Positions 35,399-45,519 of a DNA stretch of 64,000 nucleotides are shown one piece after another. Both the position numbers and the translations under genes were made by a program. Numbering within the stretch: the first letter of the stretch is position 1; every line of letters begins with the position of its first letter. Source of the stretch: Purshia tridentata (Eukaryota > Streptophyta > Magnoliopsida > Rosales > Rosaceae); the NCBI GenBank assembly GCA_003254885.1, contig QANT01002103.1, positions 90,886 through 154,885 on the forward strand, given 5' to 3'. The notes beneath the pieces were generated by a model that was not told the DNA's origin, searched no databases, and worked only from the letters and a program-made list of their open reading frames with translations.

Positions 35399-36525
35399 GT
35401 ACCCTTAAATTAATTACAAATACAGGCGGGTCTAGTAGCCATTCATAGATATCTGTTAGAGGGTGCTACTCTCCTACGGAAGTAGGGTGCAGGCTGGGTG
35501 TGGGAAACCCACCACAACCACACAATTCCATACTGTTTATGAAATTTTGAGGCTGTAGTTGGTTTTCCGCACCAAGCTCGGATCCAGCTTCCGCATAAGA
35601 TCGAAATCCATTTATTAGATTATATAATATGTATCAATCGCTTTGTTTTTTACTTTTTTACTTTTTTCTCTTAGTGAGAAATATATGCAATTATGATATT
35701 ATTAAAAAGTCTAACTAGACATCTACGAAATTGTCACTATGGTAGCGTGATAAAAAAGAAGCTTATGAAATATGCATCTAACAATATCTTATATTACAAC
35801 TATCTTTTCGCGGATCCAAGACTTTGTCACTATGGGAGTGTAATTAAAGAAGCTTACAAATTGAACATTGACAAATGAGCCAAAGCCTTCTATTAACTTA
35901 TCAAATACCTCTTTGAGACATTACATCAAATATAAACGAAGAATTTAAAAAAAAGGGGATCAAATTGCAAATTCACCCAAAATTAATCAAAGAAAAAAAA
36001 TATTTCTTTACTCTGTTTTTCTGCATGATGTTGTCTAGCTTCCCATTCTTTATCCCATTCCCGGCATGATTTACTTTTATAAGGTCGAATGACGTACTTT
36101 TTGAGCTTAGAGATTATATTTTTGACTCTCAATTGTTTTGGGTACTAAATTCAGAAAAATTTGTGCTGCCGACTGATCAGCGAAGCTATGAATTGAAACG
36201 GCTGCAGATGCGTGCGGTCGTTCATTCTAGAGACAGATTTTGTTTGAATAACAAAATGTATCAATCATTTTTACTTTTTTTTAATTGATAAATATATGAA
36301 ATCATGATGTTATTATTTTTTAATAATACATCCAACGTTTTCTCTTATTTCTATTGTAACTGAACCTAACTAGAAAAAGAATGCACTTCGCATAGATATA
36401 TTACAAAATGGGAAATTTTTCATATACTTAAATTATTGTGATAGTAAGCCTGGATGAAAATGGATGATAAACAATATTGATAATGGCTGTTGTAATGGTG
36501 CATGCACCGAGGATACGTTAAAAGG
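35399..36525. other. Convergent spacer between ALS3 and the CAP gene
   Basis: Likely ALS3 3' UTR to about 35600, with a small hairpin (ggtgtgggaaacccaccacaa) near 35497. Two related ~34-bp words, gtcactatggtagcgtgat... at about 35723 and gtcactatgggagtgtaat... at about 35826, both lead into agaagctta. The remainder is AT-rich without a gene; 36420-36525 is the 3' flank of the CAP gene. Confidence 0.5.
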
Positions 36526-37683
36526 TTAATGGCGAGGACCAAGACCACCGCGTCCATTGCGTCCACCACCACCACGGCGACCACCGGGAACATTGCGTCC
36601 ACCACGACCACCGCGACCACCCCTACCACCACGACCACCACGGCCACGCGCAACAAGACCAGGTGCAACAGGAACACGGGGCCCCGGACCAACCTGCATG
36701 AACGAGGAAAGTGGGAGAGAAGGTCAATAATTACCAGACTAAAATCAAAGGAAGACTTGGGCTCTCGCCTTCTCCAGCTGGCAAGCATAAGGCACGCCAT
36801 GTCTACAAGATTATATATTTTTTACTCATAAGTCATACAACAAATCAAAAAAATTAAATAATACCTTTGGGTTGGGAGTAGGCAATGGTACTCTGTTGGG
36901 TGATAAAACTTCTGTTGGTCCTGTTTCATATTGTGCCATTGTCATAATATAAGCACCACTTGGCAGCTTTTCCACTGAATATTGTTGGCCTGGTGATTGT
37001 GGCGGTAGTGGTGGCAATGGTGTAGAAGGAGAAGAAGGAGTAGGAGTCGTGGTAGGAGGAGTAGGAGGAGTAGCAATCGGCTTTATAAGTCCATTAAAGG
37101 GGTTCACATTCTGATAATTCCCTTTTGGATCATAATTACAAGTAATGAACACACCACGATTGTTGTTGCAAACCTTGCGGCTGCAGCCAAGTCTGGTGGT
37201 GTTCCTCCACACCATCTGCGTAAAGTGCCCGCACATTTCTTTGTCCTTGCACTTGAGCGCCTTCATGTCATAGAATTGGGCCTCATCTGCCCACGCTTTC
37301 ACTGCGTCTTGGACCGTAAAACGAGGCACTGAGCCCCAGAACAAGCTCTCCGAGAAGTCGCGCTTTGTTTTGTCGGAGTGTACCATTTTGCAGTCCCCTT
37401 CCGCCTGCTTGGAGGCCCACCACTCCGCGAAGCGGCCCAGCTTGTCGTCCCATGTTAGGGGCGGCTGGCTGTGCCGCTTCCGGACCTGGTTGTGGGCCTC
37501 CAGGAACATCTTGGCATCCGCGCTCAATTGCCCGTTTTGGCTTCCCCTCGGATTGAAACCTGTCCCAGCAGGGACGGAGGGATTGGGGCCACTGCCCGGC
37601 AGCGGGCTTTCATTGGCCGACACCGCCAGAAGGAGAAAAGAGGCGGTAAGAATTATGGCTGCGACGCTACGACCACGCATCAT
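36526..37683 (-). CDS. Secreted CAP (PR-1-like) protein with Pro-rich linker and C-terminal RGG tail
   Basis: Two exons, 37683-36865 and 36693-36526, join in phase 0 to 328 residues. Residues 1-23 are a signal peptide. A CAP/PR-1 domain spans ~57-196 with the expected tetrad H102, E112, E134, H153, the GHFTQMVW signature and six cysteines (98, 145, 151, 167, 172, 182). After CNYD (182-185) comes a CAPE-like PKGNYQNVNPF, but the protein does not end there: a Thr/Pro/Ser linker (205-232), a short conserved-looking block (YSVEKLPSGAYIMTMAQYE) and, from exon 2, a tail beginning VGPGPRVPVAPGLVARG and continuing as repeated Arg-Gly-Gly to GLGPRH. PR-1-type proteins act in the apoplast, with sterol binding and defence peptide release known for the family. 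An RGG-rich tail is normally nuclear, so its role here is unexplained. Exon 2 read in the other frame gives poly-Val, but splicing fixes the Arg/Gly frame. Confidence 0.85.
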
Positions 37684-39276
37684 TTGTTTGTTTGTTGTGC
37701 TGGTGGCCGTGGTGGCGGCAGTGATCGTGCTTCTGGCCGGTGGTGGTTTCAGTTTTGGTTATTGGCTGCTCCTCCAAGAATAACTGAAGGAGCCACGATA
37801 TCAATATGAGAGGGCCCAAGAGGTGTTTTATTATTTGATTTAGTTCCCAAAAATGACCTTACAACTCAGTCATTCACAATCCTCTACTACAATTAATGAA
37901 GAAAAAATAGCAATGCTATAGTTGGAAGGATGAGGCTGATGGAGAACCGCAGTTTTTGGATGGTCAAAGGTCAATATATGGTCTTCCATGCAAATATCTA
38001 TCCTTATGCCTATTGCATCTGGTCAATGTTTTCTTGTGCCGCAAACCAATATGTAAGTTATTTAGTTGGTTAGTTATTCATTTCCTTATTTTTGGTGCAT
38101 TGAAACTTATTTTCGAATTTATGCAACCATATGGGTAAATTCAAATATTGGAAGTGTTTGGTAGTATTTTTTTCACAATATTAAAGAGATCCAATTTAAT
38201 TTTTCCTCTCAAATTCAGAAAAAGAAAAAATCAAATATTATAATGTTAATAAGATAAACAAATTCAACTATTGAAGAAGTTTATGTTTATAATTTATATT
38301 AAACATGTGAATTAGGGTTGGATTAGTTGGGCAAAGACAAAATCTCTACTTTTTTATTTATTTATCAAAAGACAAAACCTCCCCTTTACACATGTGGATT
38401 CAACCCCTCCCCCTCTCTTGTAATAAAATAAAACATTAATCATTTTATTACTAGCTAATTGCAGGCATAATTACTTTATTGGTTTTAAAACATGTCTACT
38501 GTAACAGATTTTTGGATATATATAAGCACTATCTCCATACAAGCTAGGAAACTAATTACAAAATCACACTAATGAAGTTTTTATATTATTTGGTTTACTT
38601 GAAAATTGAAATTATTGATAAGAAAACCCATGCATCTCTTATTTTATTCAAAAGTGGAAACTGATGAACTAGTTATTTCAGATAAGATTATTTCTAAAAT
38701 TTAGTTAATATATTTCGAATATCATTATATAGTAAGTATATAGCTGGAGATTATGTAATTTTTGTTTCTAAAACTAGCATTTTAAAATGGTGCGGGTTGG
38801 GCCAATGTGGTGACTAAATCTCTTAGACTAATACCTTAATACTTTTTTATTTTTTACTAAGGTTCAAAAATATCATCCAGATGTGTTTAATATATTTAAA
38901 AAATGTGTAATATTATCTTAAAACTAATGATATGTAAATCTTAATATTATCCTAGTATTATCCTAATATTATTCTAATTGTATATTACTTTAATATTATA
39001 ATATTATATTATATATCCTAATTAATATTCTCATATTATTCTATAATTAATTATGGAATTTAACTGTACCAAACGAATGATTGAATCTGGTTTGTAAATA
39101 CATTTCAATTGTATCAATCAATCGATCGGCTCTGGTTTGTCGGCTTTTATGTTATGCCAAAATCCCAAAGCTAAATCCTAATATAAAGCCTCTATCGAAT
39201 CTATTCTATACCCTATGAGGGAATGAGGTGAAAAGATAAGATCTACTCTCAAAACTCAGGAAATGAAGTAGCTTGA

Positions 39277-39307
<31 letters not shown>

Positions 39308-40214
39308 CCAACTCAAATATTGGTATAATTGAAATGTACCTATATATATATATTTTTTTTTCTCTTACTTGTGTGATTATTTTTTATGAGTTAATATATA
39401 TTTTTATTATATAATATAAATAATATTATCATTTATTATTTTAAATTAAAAAATATAAAACTAGATAATCTTGAATGTTTTAATTAAAAATGTCCAAATA
39501 GATATTATCTTTCATAATTTTTAAAATTAATTCATATTGATTATCTTAATTTTAAGAGATAATATGAGTCAAAATTTTAAAAAGTCTATATTTTGGACAT
39601 CTATCTAAAAAATTGAATTTAAGTATTAATTTAAATTTCTATATAATTTTAGTCCGAATAACCCTTCAAAATTGAATCTATTTCTAATTATTCCTTATAA
39701 TAAAAATGATTAAGCCAACCGTGTAGAATTACACATGGGCTATGCTCGGGCCAGACCGGCAATACTTTCAACACACCACCCGAGCATGTTATGCACAGTT
39801 TGGCACCAACCCATTAAGAAAAGATAATACACGTGGCACGTTCTGGAAGCTGTGCGTACTGCTCACCCAGCGTAGTAGAGAGTAGAGACGTCAACTACGT
39901 ATACGTATAATTCCGAAATGGCACAGCGCGAACTGGTCGCGGTCAAACCCCGCTTTGTTTTCTCTTCTCTTCTTCAAGCACGAACAAAAGATTCGAACCA
40001 GTAAACCACCGCCACAACAACTCTTCTTTTTTTCTAGACGAAATTGCCCTCGTCGTCGTGGTGGTATATCGGTTATACCCAATAGAGAGAACTGGAGAGA
40101 GGTGCGTAGTGCGCACTCCCGCCGTTTCTCTGTCCGATCAACTTCTCAGGCACGCACGTTCTCTGCACTCCTAAATTTCGAAAAAACGCAATTAAATCGC
40201 AATTAAATCTCGCC
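37684..40214. other. Divergent promoter region, AT-rich, with microsatellites
   Basis: Lies between the divergent CAP (-) and type I membrane protein (+) genes. No gene was seen; short frames at 37956-38138 and 39891-40206 are unsupported. AT runs and small TAATATTAT palindromes at about 38930-39030 dominate the middle. From 39700 the base composition rises, and ctcttctcttcttc-type tracts near 39960 suggest the leader of the downstream gene. Confidence 0.5.
39280..39307. repeat. (AT)14 microsatellite
   Basis: Uninterrupted at dinucleotides between 39280 and 39307, followed 36 bp later by a shorter tatatata run and a T run. Confidence 0.9.
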
Positions 40215-41636
40215 ATGCCGATTCAGAAGCCGCAGAATTCGAGTGTTTCTATCAAATTTATCGCCTTTTGCGTGTTTCTCAGCTGCTTTCCAGGTAGATT
40301 TTCTCAGAAGACAAACAAAAGACTGTACTTTTATGGACGTTTATTGGGAAATTGAATTATTTTGTGGACGCAGGATGTATATTATCGGCGATCGTGACAC
40401 TGGATTCGATTGAGATATACAACACGCACGAGTTGATAAAGGCGGTGAAGCCGACTGTGTATTTCAAATGCAAAGGGGAGAACAAGACGGTGTTGCCGGA
40501 CGTGAAGGAAAAGCACGCCTTGTATAAATTCAACGGCGAAGAGTCTTGGCAGGTAAGATATTGCCCAACCCAAAATTGCAATTTTCATTTATATTTCAAT
40601 TTGCTATATAATCCACAGTGATATTTCATAAGAATATTATTGTTATGCAACAACGTAATTCAGAATTGCAAACTCTCACCTGATTAATGGTGTTGTGTGT
40701 TGTTGAAAATCTGTTTTTTTTTTTAAGCTTCAATTGCTAATGGGGTTATGATTTTTTTTTTTTGTTTTCTTTTCATGCTTGCAGCCACTGACAGAGGTTT
40801 CAGGTAGAAAGTGCAAGCGATGTGGATTGTATGAGGAGGACACGTTTAAAACAGATGACAAATTTGAGGAGTGGGAGTTATGCCCTTCTGACTTCGATAG
40901 GCCTGATGGAAAATACAATCGATTCAAGGACAAGGAATTCAACGCTACGTTTGTGTGTTCCAAGTGTGTATCTTCTTCAGGTGAGTGAGAGTCTCTACTC
41001 AAATTGAACTTTTTGAGCTCATTTCCCTCATGCCCAGATTGGGATGACAAGGAGTTTTGTGCTTAAACTGGTCAGAATTACCATAATGGATACTATTTCT
41101 GGTTAATCAATGACATTTTGATATAAGTTACTCAAATGTTGTTGAATGGCTCTGCATGATTCGTAATTTTTGTTGAATGCATTTGATAATGTGGGAATTT
41201 TCGACTCTTCTGGAATGTGCTGCCTTCATTTCACATTGCTTAAATTACCAACTGGGCTACCAGTTGAATGAATTCACAACATGTGCAAATGCTACTTTGG
41301 GAACTTGTTGGCATGCATGCATCTGTATGCGAATTCTCAAAGCTAGTTTATATCTGGTTTCAACTTGTAATTGTACTATCTTTTTGCTACATGTTTGCAG
41401 ATTCCAATTCCACCCCTGCTGCTCAGTCGCATAAAGAAGAAAAGGGAAAGGGATTGCATATTGCTCTAGTGATATTAATCGTTGTTGCCGTTTTAGCTGT
41501 GTGTATTTTTGGAGGAGTAGTTTCATACAAGTACTGGCAAAAGAAGAAGAGACAGCAAGATCAGGCTCGGTTCCTTAAGCTGTTTGAAGATGGGGATGAT
41601 ATTGAAGATGAATTGGGGCTTGACCATGTAATATGA
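40215..41636 (+). CDS. Type I membrane protein of unknown function, Cys-rich ectodomain
   Basis: Four exons (40215-40293, 40374-40552, 40785-40980, 41401-41636) join in frame to 229 residues. Residues 1-~30 form a signal peptide (KFIAFCVFLSCFPG core). The predicted lumenal or extracellular region has paired cysteines (VYFKCKGE, GRKCKRCGLYEED, WELCPSDF, FVCSKCVSS) and an N-glycosylation motif in FNATF. A single transmembrane helix follows (LHIALVILIVVAVLAVCIFG), then a basic stop-transfer stretch (YWQKKKRQQ) and an acidic cytosolic tail (LFEDGDDIEDELGLDHVI). I recognise it as a conserved plant-specific family (DUF7953-like, from memory) without known function. The borders are strong: phases 1-0-1 give clean joins, including CFPG|CILSAIVTL. 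The tail's acidic and hydrophobic residues could be sorting signals, which is speculation. Confidence 0.88.
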
Positions 41637-42217
41637 TTATAATAGTTAATTAACATGATTACCTTCTTTATTGAAATTTGATCTTACATAAGTTTTGCAG
41701 TTGTGAAGAGGGAAAAGTAGAAAAAGAAAAAAACGTTAGAAACAATTTGTGCAATATTTTACTCTGCATGTGTTTTTGAGGTGCCAGATATGAACCACTT
41801 CTGTTGGTGGGTGCATGGCTTTGTTAGGAACAATGTTGAAATTAACAGTAGTATTGATATTGTGTGATGTACAATGAAAGAGACAGACCAAAATTTCATG
41901 ATCACAATGTTTATAATTATTTGACAGCAAATTATTGGAAAATTTATTGAAAGTAAATCAATATGGCTCGATAAAATTGCTAATGGACTTAGACGCTAAT
42001 CTACTCCTTTCTGCCTCCCCTTGGGGTTAAAAATTATATTTCTAAACACAATTAATATTGCAATTGAAGGGGAAAACTAAAGCTTGCTATTGAATCTGAT
42101 AAGCATCCAAATTTAAAGAGGTTCAGAACGATAGCTATGCTAGGACAAATGTTGCAATGCATTATGCATTGCTCACCAAATCATTGTTCCTAGATGTTCA
42201 TTACATGTCTTTCAGTC
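41637..42217. other. Convergent 3' region
   Basis: Between the 3' ends of the membrane-protein gene (+) and the acidic-protein gene (-). It presumably holds both 3' UTRs. No other feature was seen; the minus-strand frame at 41736-41930 is unsupported. Confidence 0.55.
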
Positions 42218-42832
42218 TTATCGATACAAGCAAGGCCAGTAGCCGAAAATACTCTCACAAACTCCGATCTCCGGCAGGCCATAGGAAGGTGTAATCCTGG
42301 TCTCTTGCCCATTGTAATCATGAGAATCTGCTTTCCCTCCATATTCAAACCAAAAGTCATAGGACCAAGGATTAGAATCACAAGCAGGGGGGTCTTCTTG
42401 TGTGACTTCTTCATGCCTAAAATGACATACATCTTGTTGCTCACTTTGCCTGGAGTCTTTTATCTTCTCCAACCCACTGCCACCTTCATTGTTGTGAATT
42501 CCATTGCCAAGGGAGAGGTAACCATTTCCCCAACAGTCACTGTCAAATTCTCTCAGCCAGTTTCCACAGCAATAATATGGTAACTGATCTCCCTCATAAG
42601 TCTCCTCAGCAAGTTCATTCTCATTCCAGGGACTGCTTGAGAAATCAGTCTCTTCTGTCCCACATGATGAAGGTATGAAACCATGAAGAAGTTCCTCCTG
42701 GGAACAATTGGGGTTGAAGAAAGGGCAAGGATACCATATTGCATCTGGTGATAGATGTTCATCATTGCCAGAAATATGGTAACTACCATCATATAGATTG
42801 AGGTAGTTGTCAATGACTTGTGCCTCCCCCAT
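42218..42832 (-). CDS. Unrecognised acidic 204-residue protein
   Basis: Single-exon frame starting MGEAQVIDNYLNLYDGSYHI and ending GVCESIFGYWPCLYR. It is strongly acidic (many Glu and Asp), rich in aromatic residues (Trp, Tyr, Phe) and in cysteine (about ten), with no signal peptide or membrane helix. A two-residue Cys pair (YYCCGNWLREF) and the terminal ESIFGYWPCLYR look like conserved motif material. I do not recognise the family. Support for its being real: an intact frame with a good ATG, non-random aromatic spacing, position between well-supported genes and a leader-like sequence upstream that contains a 31-bp tandem duplication. The overlapping frames on both strands are shorter and look like shadows. 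It could be a lineage-restricted protein. Confidence 0.65.
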   Translation of the reverse strand: MGEAQVIDNYLNLYDGSYHISGNDEHLSPDAIWYPCPFFNPNCSQEELLHGFIPSSCGTEETDFSSSPWNENELAEETYEGDQLPYYCCGNWLREFDSDCWGNGYLSLGNGIHNNEGGSGLEKIKDSRQSEQQDVCHFRHEEVTQEDPPACDSNPWSYDFWFEYGGKADSHDYNGQETRITPSYGLPEIGVCESIFGYWPCLYR

Positions 42833-42905
42833 ATCAAAACCAAAGTGGATTGTCCCCGATTAATGTTCAATCTCCAACACAGCTTGAACTTAGCTCAATC
42901 TCTCT

Positions 42906-42967
42906 CTGCAACTTAACTACTCCCCTGTAGACATGGCTGCAACTTAACTACTCCCCTGTAGACATGG
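42906..42967. repeat. Perfect 31-bp tandem duplication
   Basis: The 31-bp unit starting ctgcaacttaactactccc and ending gtagacatgg occurs twice head to tail, at 42906-42936 and 42937-42967, about 75 bp upstream of the acidic protein's start codon, so probably in its leader or core promoter. Confidence 0.95.
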
Positions 42968-43797
42968 AAAACTATTCTATTCTAGGAAGCATTTAGAGTT
43001 GGGATATCAAGGAAAGGCCAAGGCATATTATATTCTGTGGGAAAGGTTTCCTTGTAAAAGTAATGAAAAAGGAATAGGAGCATATCAGAAGCTACTAGCA
43101 CTACCCACATATTGATGAAAATTCCATTTTAATCTCTAAATTCTCTAATAATTGCGATGAATTTGGTTACCTACTCATCCCTTCTTGAATGGAATCTCTT
43201 TTTGTATGAAAAAGAAGAAGAAAAGATGGCATTAGAGAATTGGTGGGCAGAGAATATCTTATCCAATTATGGTTCACTGGGAAAAAGTTCACAGCTTCCA
43301 CTTGCTGGGAAAGCCTTTCTATTCCTCCTTACAATTCCATTAGCTTGCAAAATCTCAGTCCGTTTCTTTTTTTTCCTTTTTGATTTAGAAGATAGGAAAG
43401 GTGAAACTTGAACTCTTGCTATGAATGCGTGTGCTCCTCAATTCCTTGTCATGAAATATGAGATTTCTAATGAAGCCAAGGGAAATTGGTTTATCAAAAC
43501 TCTCAAAATGGTATATTTCATTGGGTTTTACAATTACACAGCTTATCTAATTCCACCATAAATGGAATCTGTAACATGAAATTGTGTAGAGTTACATTCT
43601 AGATTGACATAAACCAACTTGACAGAAACAAGTGAAAGCCAATTACAATTTCACCAAGAACCAGCTAAATCTAAAACAATGACTACCTAAATCACAATGA
43701 TTAACAAACAAAATCGAAGTTAATGCAACAACAAAAAGCTCACTAGTCACTACCAACAGTAACAAAGAAACCCAATTGCCAAGACTTTCACAAATTC
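42968..43797. other. Promoter of acidic-protein gene and 3' flank of FAS1 gene
   Basis: No supported gene. An 84-codon ATG frame at 43157-43411 (plus) is hydrophobic at its end and has no family resemblance; it is not annotated. The right half is the likely 3' UTR of the fasciclin-like gene. Confidence 0.5.
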
Positions 43798-44424
43798 TCA
43801 TGGAAGATTCGTGTCTTGATCTCTATCAAAAAGAACTGGACGGTGCGCTCGACGAATGAACCTGACAAAATCTGCAAATCGACGGCCCCGATGCTTTGGC
43901 ACAACTGTCTTGGTTGTTGGGCTCGGATGGTGGTCATGGCCATCCATTGATGATGGGATGGGGATCAATGGCCCTTCAACGCCATGGACAACGCAAGATT
44001 CGTCGACGTAGAGATTTGGGGTGACCACAAGAACGTGATTGAAGGAGACCCTTTTGCCATCGGAGCTGAAAGCAAGCGTTGTGTTGCGGTGGAGAGTGGG
44101 GAGGGTGGTGTTGGCTGGAAGTTTGATGAGGGCATGAAAAGGCAGGGCTCCGGCTGTGTAGATGTGAGACTGGAGGGTGTTGGCGGTGACGAGTTGGCCT
44201 AAGAAGGCGGTGTCGGGTGGCACGAAGCAGGTGAGGGTGGCAGCCGCTGCGGCGGGGAGGTTGTGGGAGTGCAGAGCGTGAGCAAAGTGTGTGAAGCCGG
44301 CGGAGGAGAGAGAAGTGAGCATGGCGTCTGAGCAGAGTGCTTCAATGGTGGTGGGAGTGACTGCCAAGAAGGCTACAAGGAGTAGTAGCATGGTTGAAGT
44401 CTGTGAGATCATCAGCATTGCCAT
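43798..44424 (-). CDS. Fasciclin-like (FAS1-domain) secreted protein
   Basis: Intronless, 208 residues. A hydrophobic signal peptide covers residues 1-29 (MAMLMISQTSTMLLLLVAFL, then VTPTTIEA). One FAS1 domain follows (~30-155): an initial AMLTSLSSAGFTHFAHAL helix, the H1-like TLTCFVPPDTAF, a LQSHIYTAGALPFHAL segment carrying the family's Tyr/His-type motif, and the H2-like NHVLVVTPNLYVDESCVVHG ending in VEGPLIP. N-glycosylation sequons occur at ANTTLP and RNTTLAF. The C-terminal ~45 residues are basic and His/Pro-containing (HDHHPSPTTK, then RFADFVRFIRRAHR), with no GPI signal. FAS1 proteins act in cell-wall or extracellular matrix adhesion. The single domain and missing GPI anchor place it in the small non-canonical FLA group (compare FLA19-21); the exact ortholog is uncertain. 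Confidence 0.88.
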   Translation of the reverse strand: MAMLMISQTSTMLLLLVAFLAVTPTTIEALCSDAMLTSLSSAGFTHFAHALHSHNLPAAAAATLTCFVPPDTAFLGQLVTANTLQSHIYTAGALPFHALIKLPANTTLPTLHRNTTLAFSSDGKRVSFNHVLVVTPNLYVDESCVVHGVEGPLIPIPSSMDGHDHHPSPTTKTVVPKHRGRRFADFVRFIRRAHRPVLFDRDQDTNLP

Positions 44425-44430
44425 TTTGGG

Positions 44431-44454
44431 GAGAGAGAGAGAGAGAGAGAGAGA
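44431..44454. repeat. (GA)12 microsatellite in FAS1 gene leader
   Basis: Uninterrupted ga dinucleotides just upstream of the fasciclin-like start codon. On the transcribed strand this is a (CT)n tract, a common plant leader/promoter element. Confidence 0.9.
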
Positions 44455-44624
44455 GGAGAGGGGTGAACAAAGTCTCTGAAGAAAGGTTCTTGAATTGGAC
44501 GAGTGGTGGTGAAGAATGTTCTTGAATAACGGTTTTAACAGACTCTCTGGTAGACTTGGACCGAGTTTGAGAGTTTTTTACTGGTGCACAAGTCATATGT
44601 CCACGCAATTTTCTCAAGCTTCTA

Positions 44625-44690
44625 TTACTCTGAGCTTAATCTGCTGAACCCCTTTGTTTACTCTGAGCTTAATCTGCTGAACCCCTTTGT
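44625..44690. repeat. Perfect 33-bp tandem duplication
   Basis: The unit starting ttactctgagcttaatc and ending cccctttg occurs at 44625-44657 and again at 44658-44690. Confidence 0.95.
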
Positions 44691-45519
44691 TTAATTGTAA
44701 TTGAGGGTTCTTTAGAGCTAGAGCTATACTAGCCACAATCAGCAAATTTGAGCTGATGATTGGTGGTACTTGCACATAGGGCCTACTCTAATCAACAGCC
44801 CAAAATCGTCACGTGTGTATAGAAGTCGGAACTTGGACAAGCTTAGAATTTAATTCCAAGATTTAGAACACTAGTAAAATTGTGTGACAAGTATGCATGA
44901 CAATTTTTTTTTGGCCAGGGAGTATGCATGGTATTTTTGTTTATAGGAAGTATGAAATTTTTGTTAAATAGATGTTGTCTTGTAGATTGTAGGTAAAGCT
45001 TATTAATGGTTAAAGCCACTAATTTAGAAAAAGAATAGAACAAACAGTAGCTTAAGTAAGTTGAGTTCTTTCTGCATAATCAATCATTTCAAGATAGTTT
45101 TTGGTACAAAATCTTCTAAGGTAGGACCACAGAGTGAAACACTAGTCCAAAATTGGCGAAGCTTCAACATAGTAACAGAAATGGTTAGTGTTCAACACTC
45201 AAATAAGCACTTTGGGAAGCACATTAGATTGTGACTTTGGATGAGCCTATTCCTTGTCTTAAACTCTGCAGGTGCTGAAGAAGACTGGCAAAGATTCAGT
45301 AAAGTGAGATTTTCCATATAATTGAGTCAGGAATTGAAGGTCCATCACAATTGAATCTTGCCAAACTCAATGATAGCAGTTATGATGTAGTTGCTGAATG
45401 GGATACCTGCATGCTTGAAAGCCTATTGCATATATTGTTCTTGGTTGAAAACCTTCACAATTTAACTAGTGCAAACTGGACTGAAGCCTATCACAATTAT
45501 CAATGCAAACTGCAATGAT
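44691..45519. other. Spacer, no gene seen
   Basis: FAS1 promoter on the left and 3' flank of the cysteine-cluster gene on the right. A short imperfect repeat, atttaactagtgcaaactg near 45460 and atttaactagtgcaggagc near 45518, straddles the neighbouring gene's stop codon region. Confidence 0.5.

Noticed and set aside
36502-36831. Thr-rich plus-strand and Val-rich minus-strand frames over the CAP gene's second exon
   Set aside because: Alternative readings of the GGT/GGC repeat. Splicing from exon 1 in phase 0 selects the Arg/Gly frame, and the other frames lack starts and family similarity.
43157-43411. 84-codon plus-strand ATG frame with hydrophobic end
   Set aside because: No conserved motif, no plausible splice signals and no leader features. 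Probably chance in AT-rich DNA.
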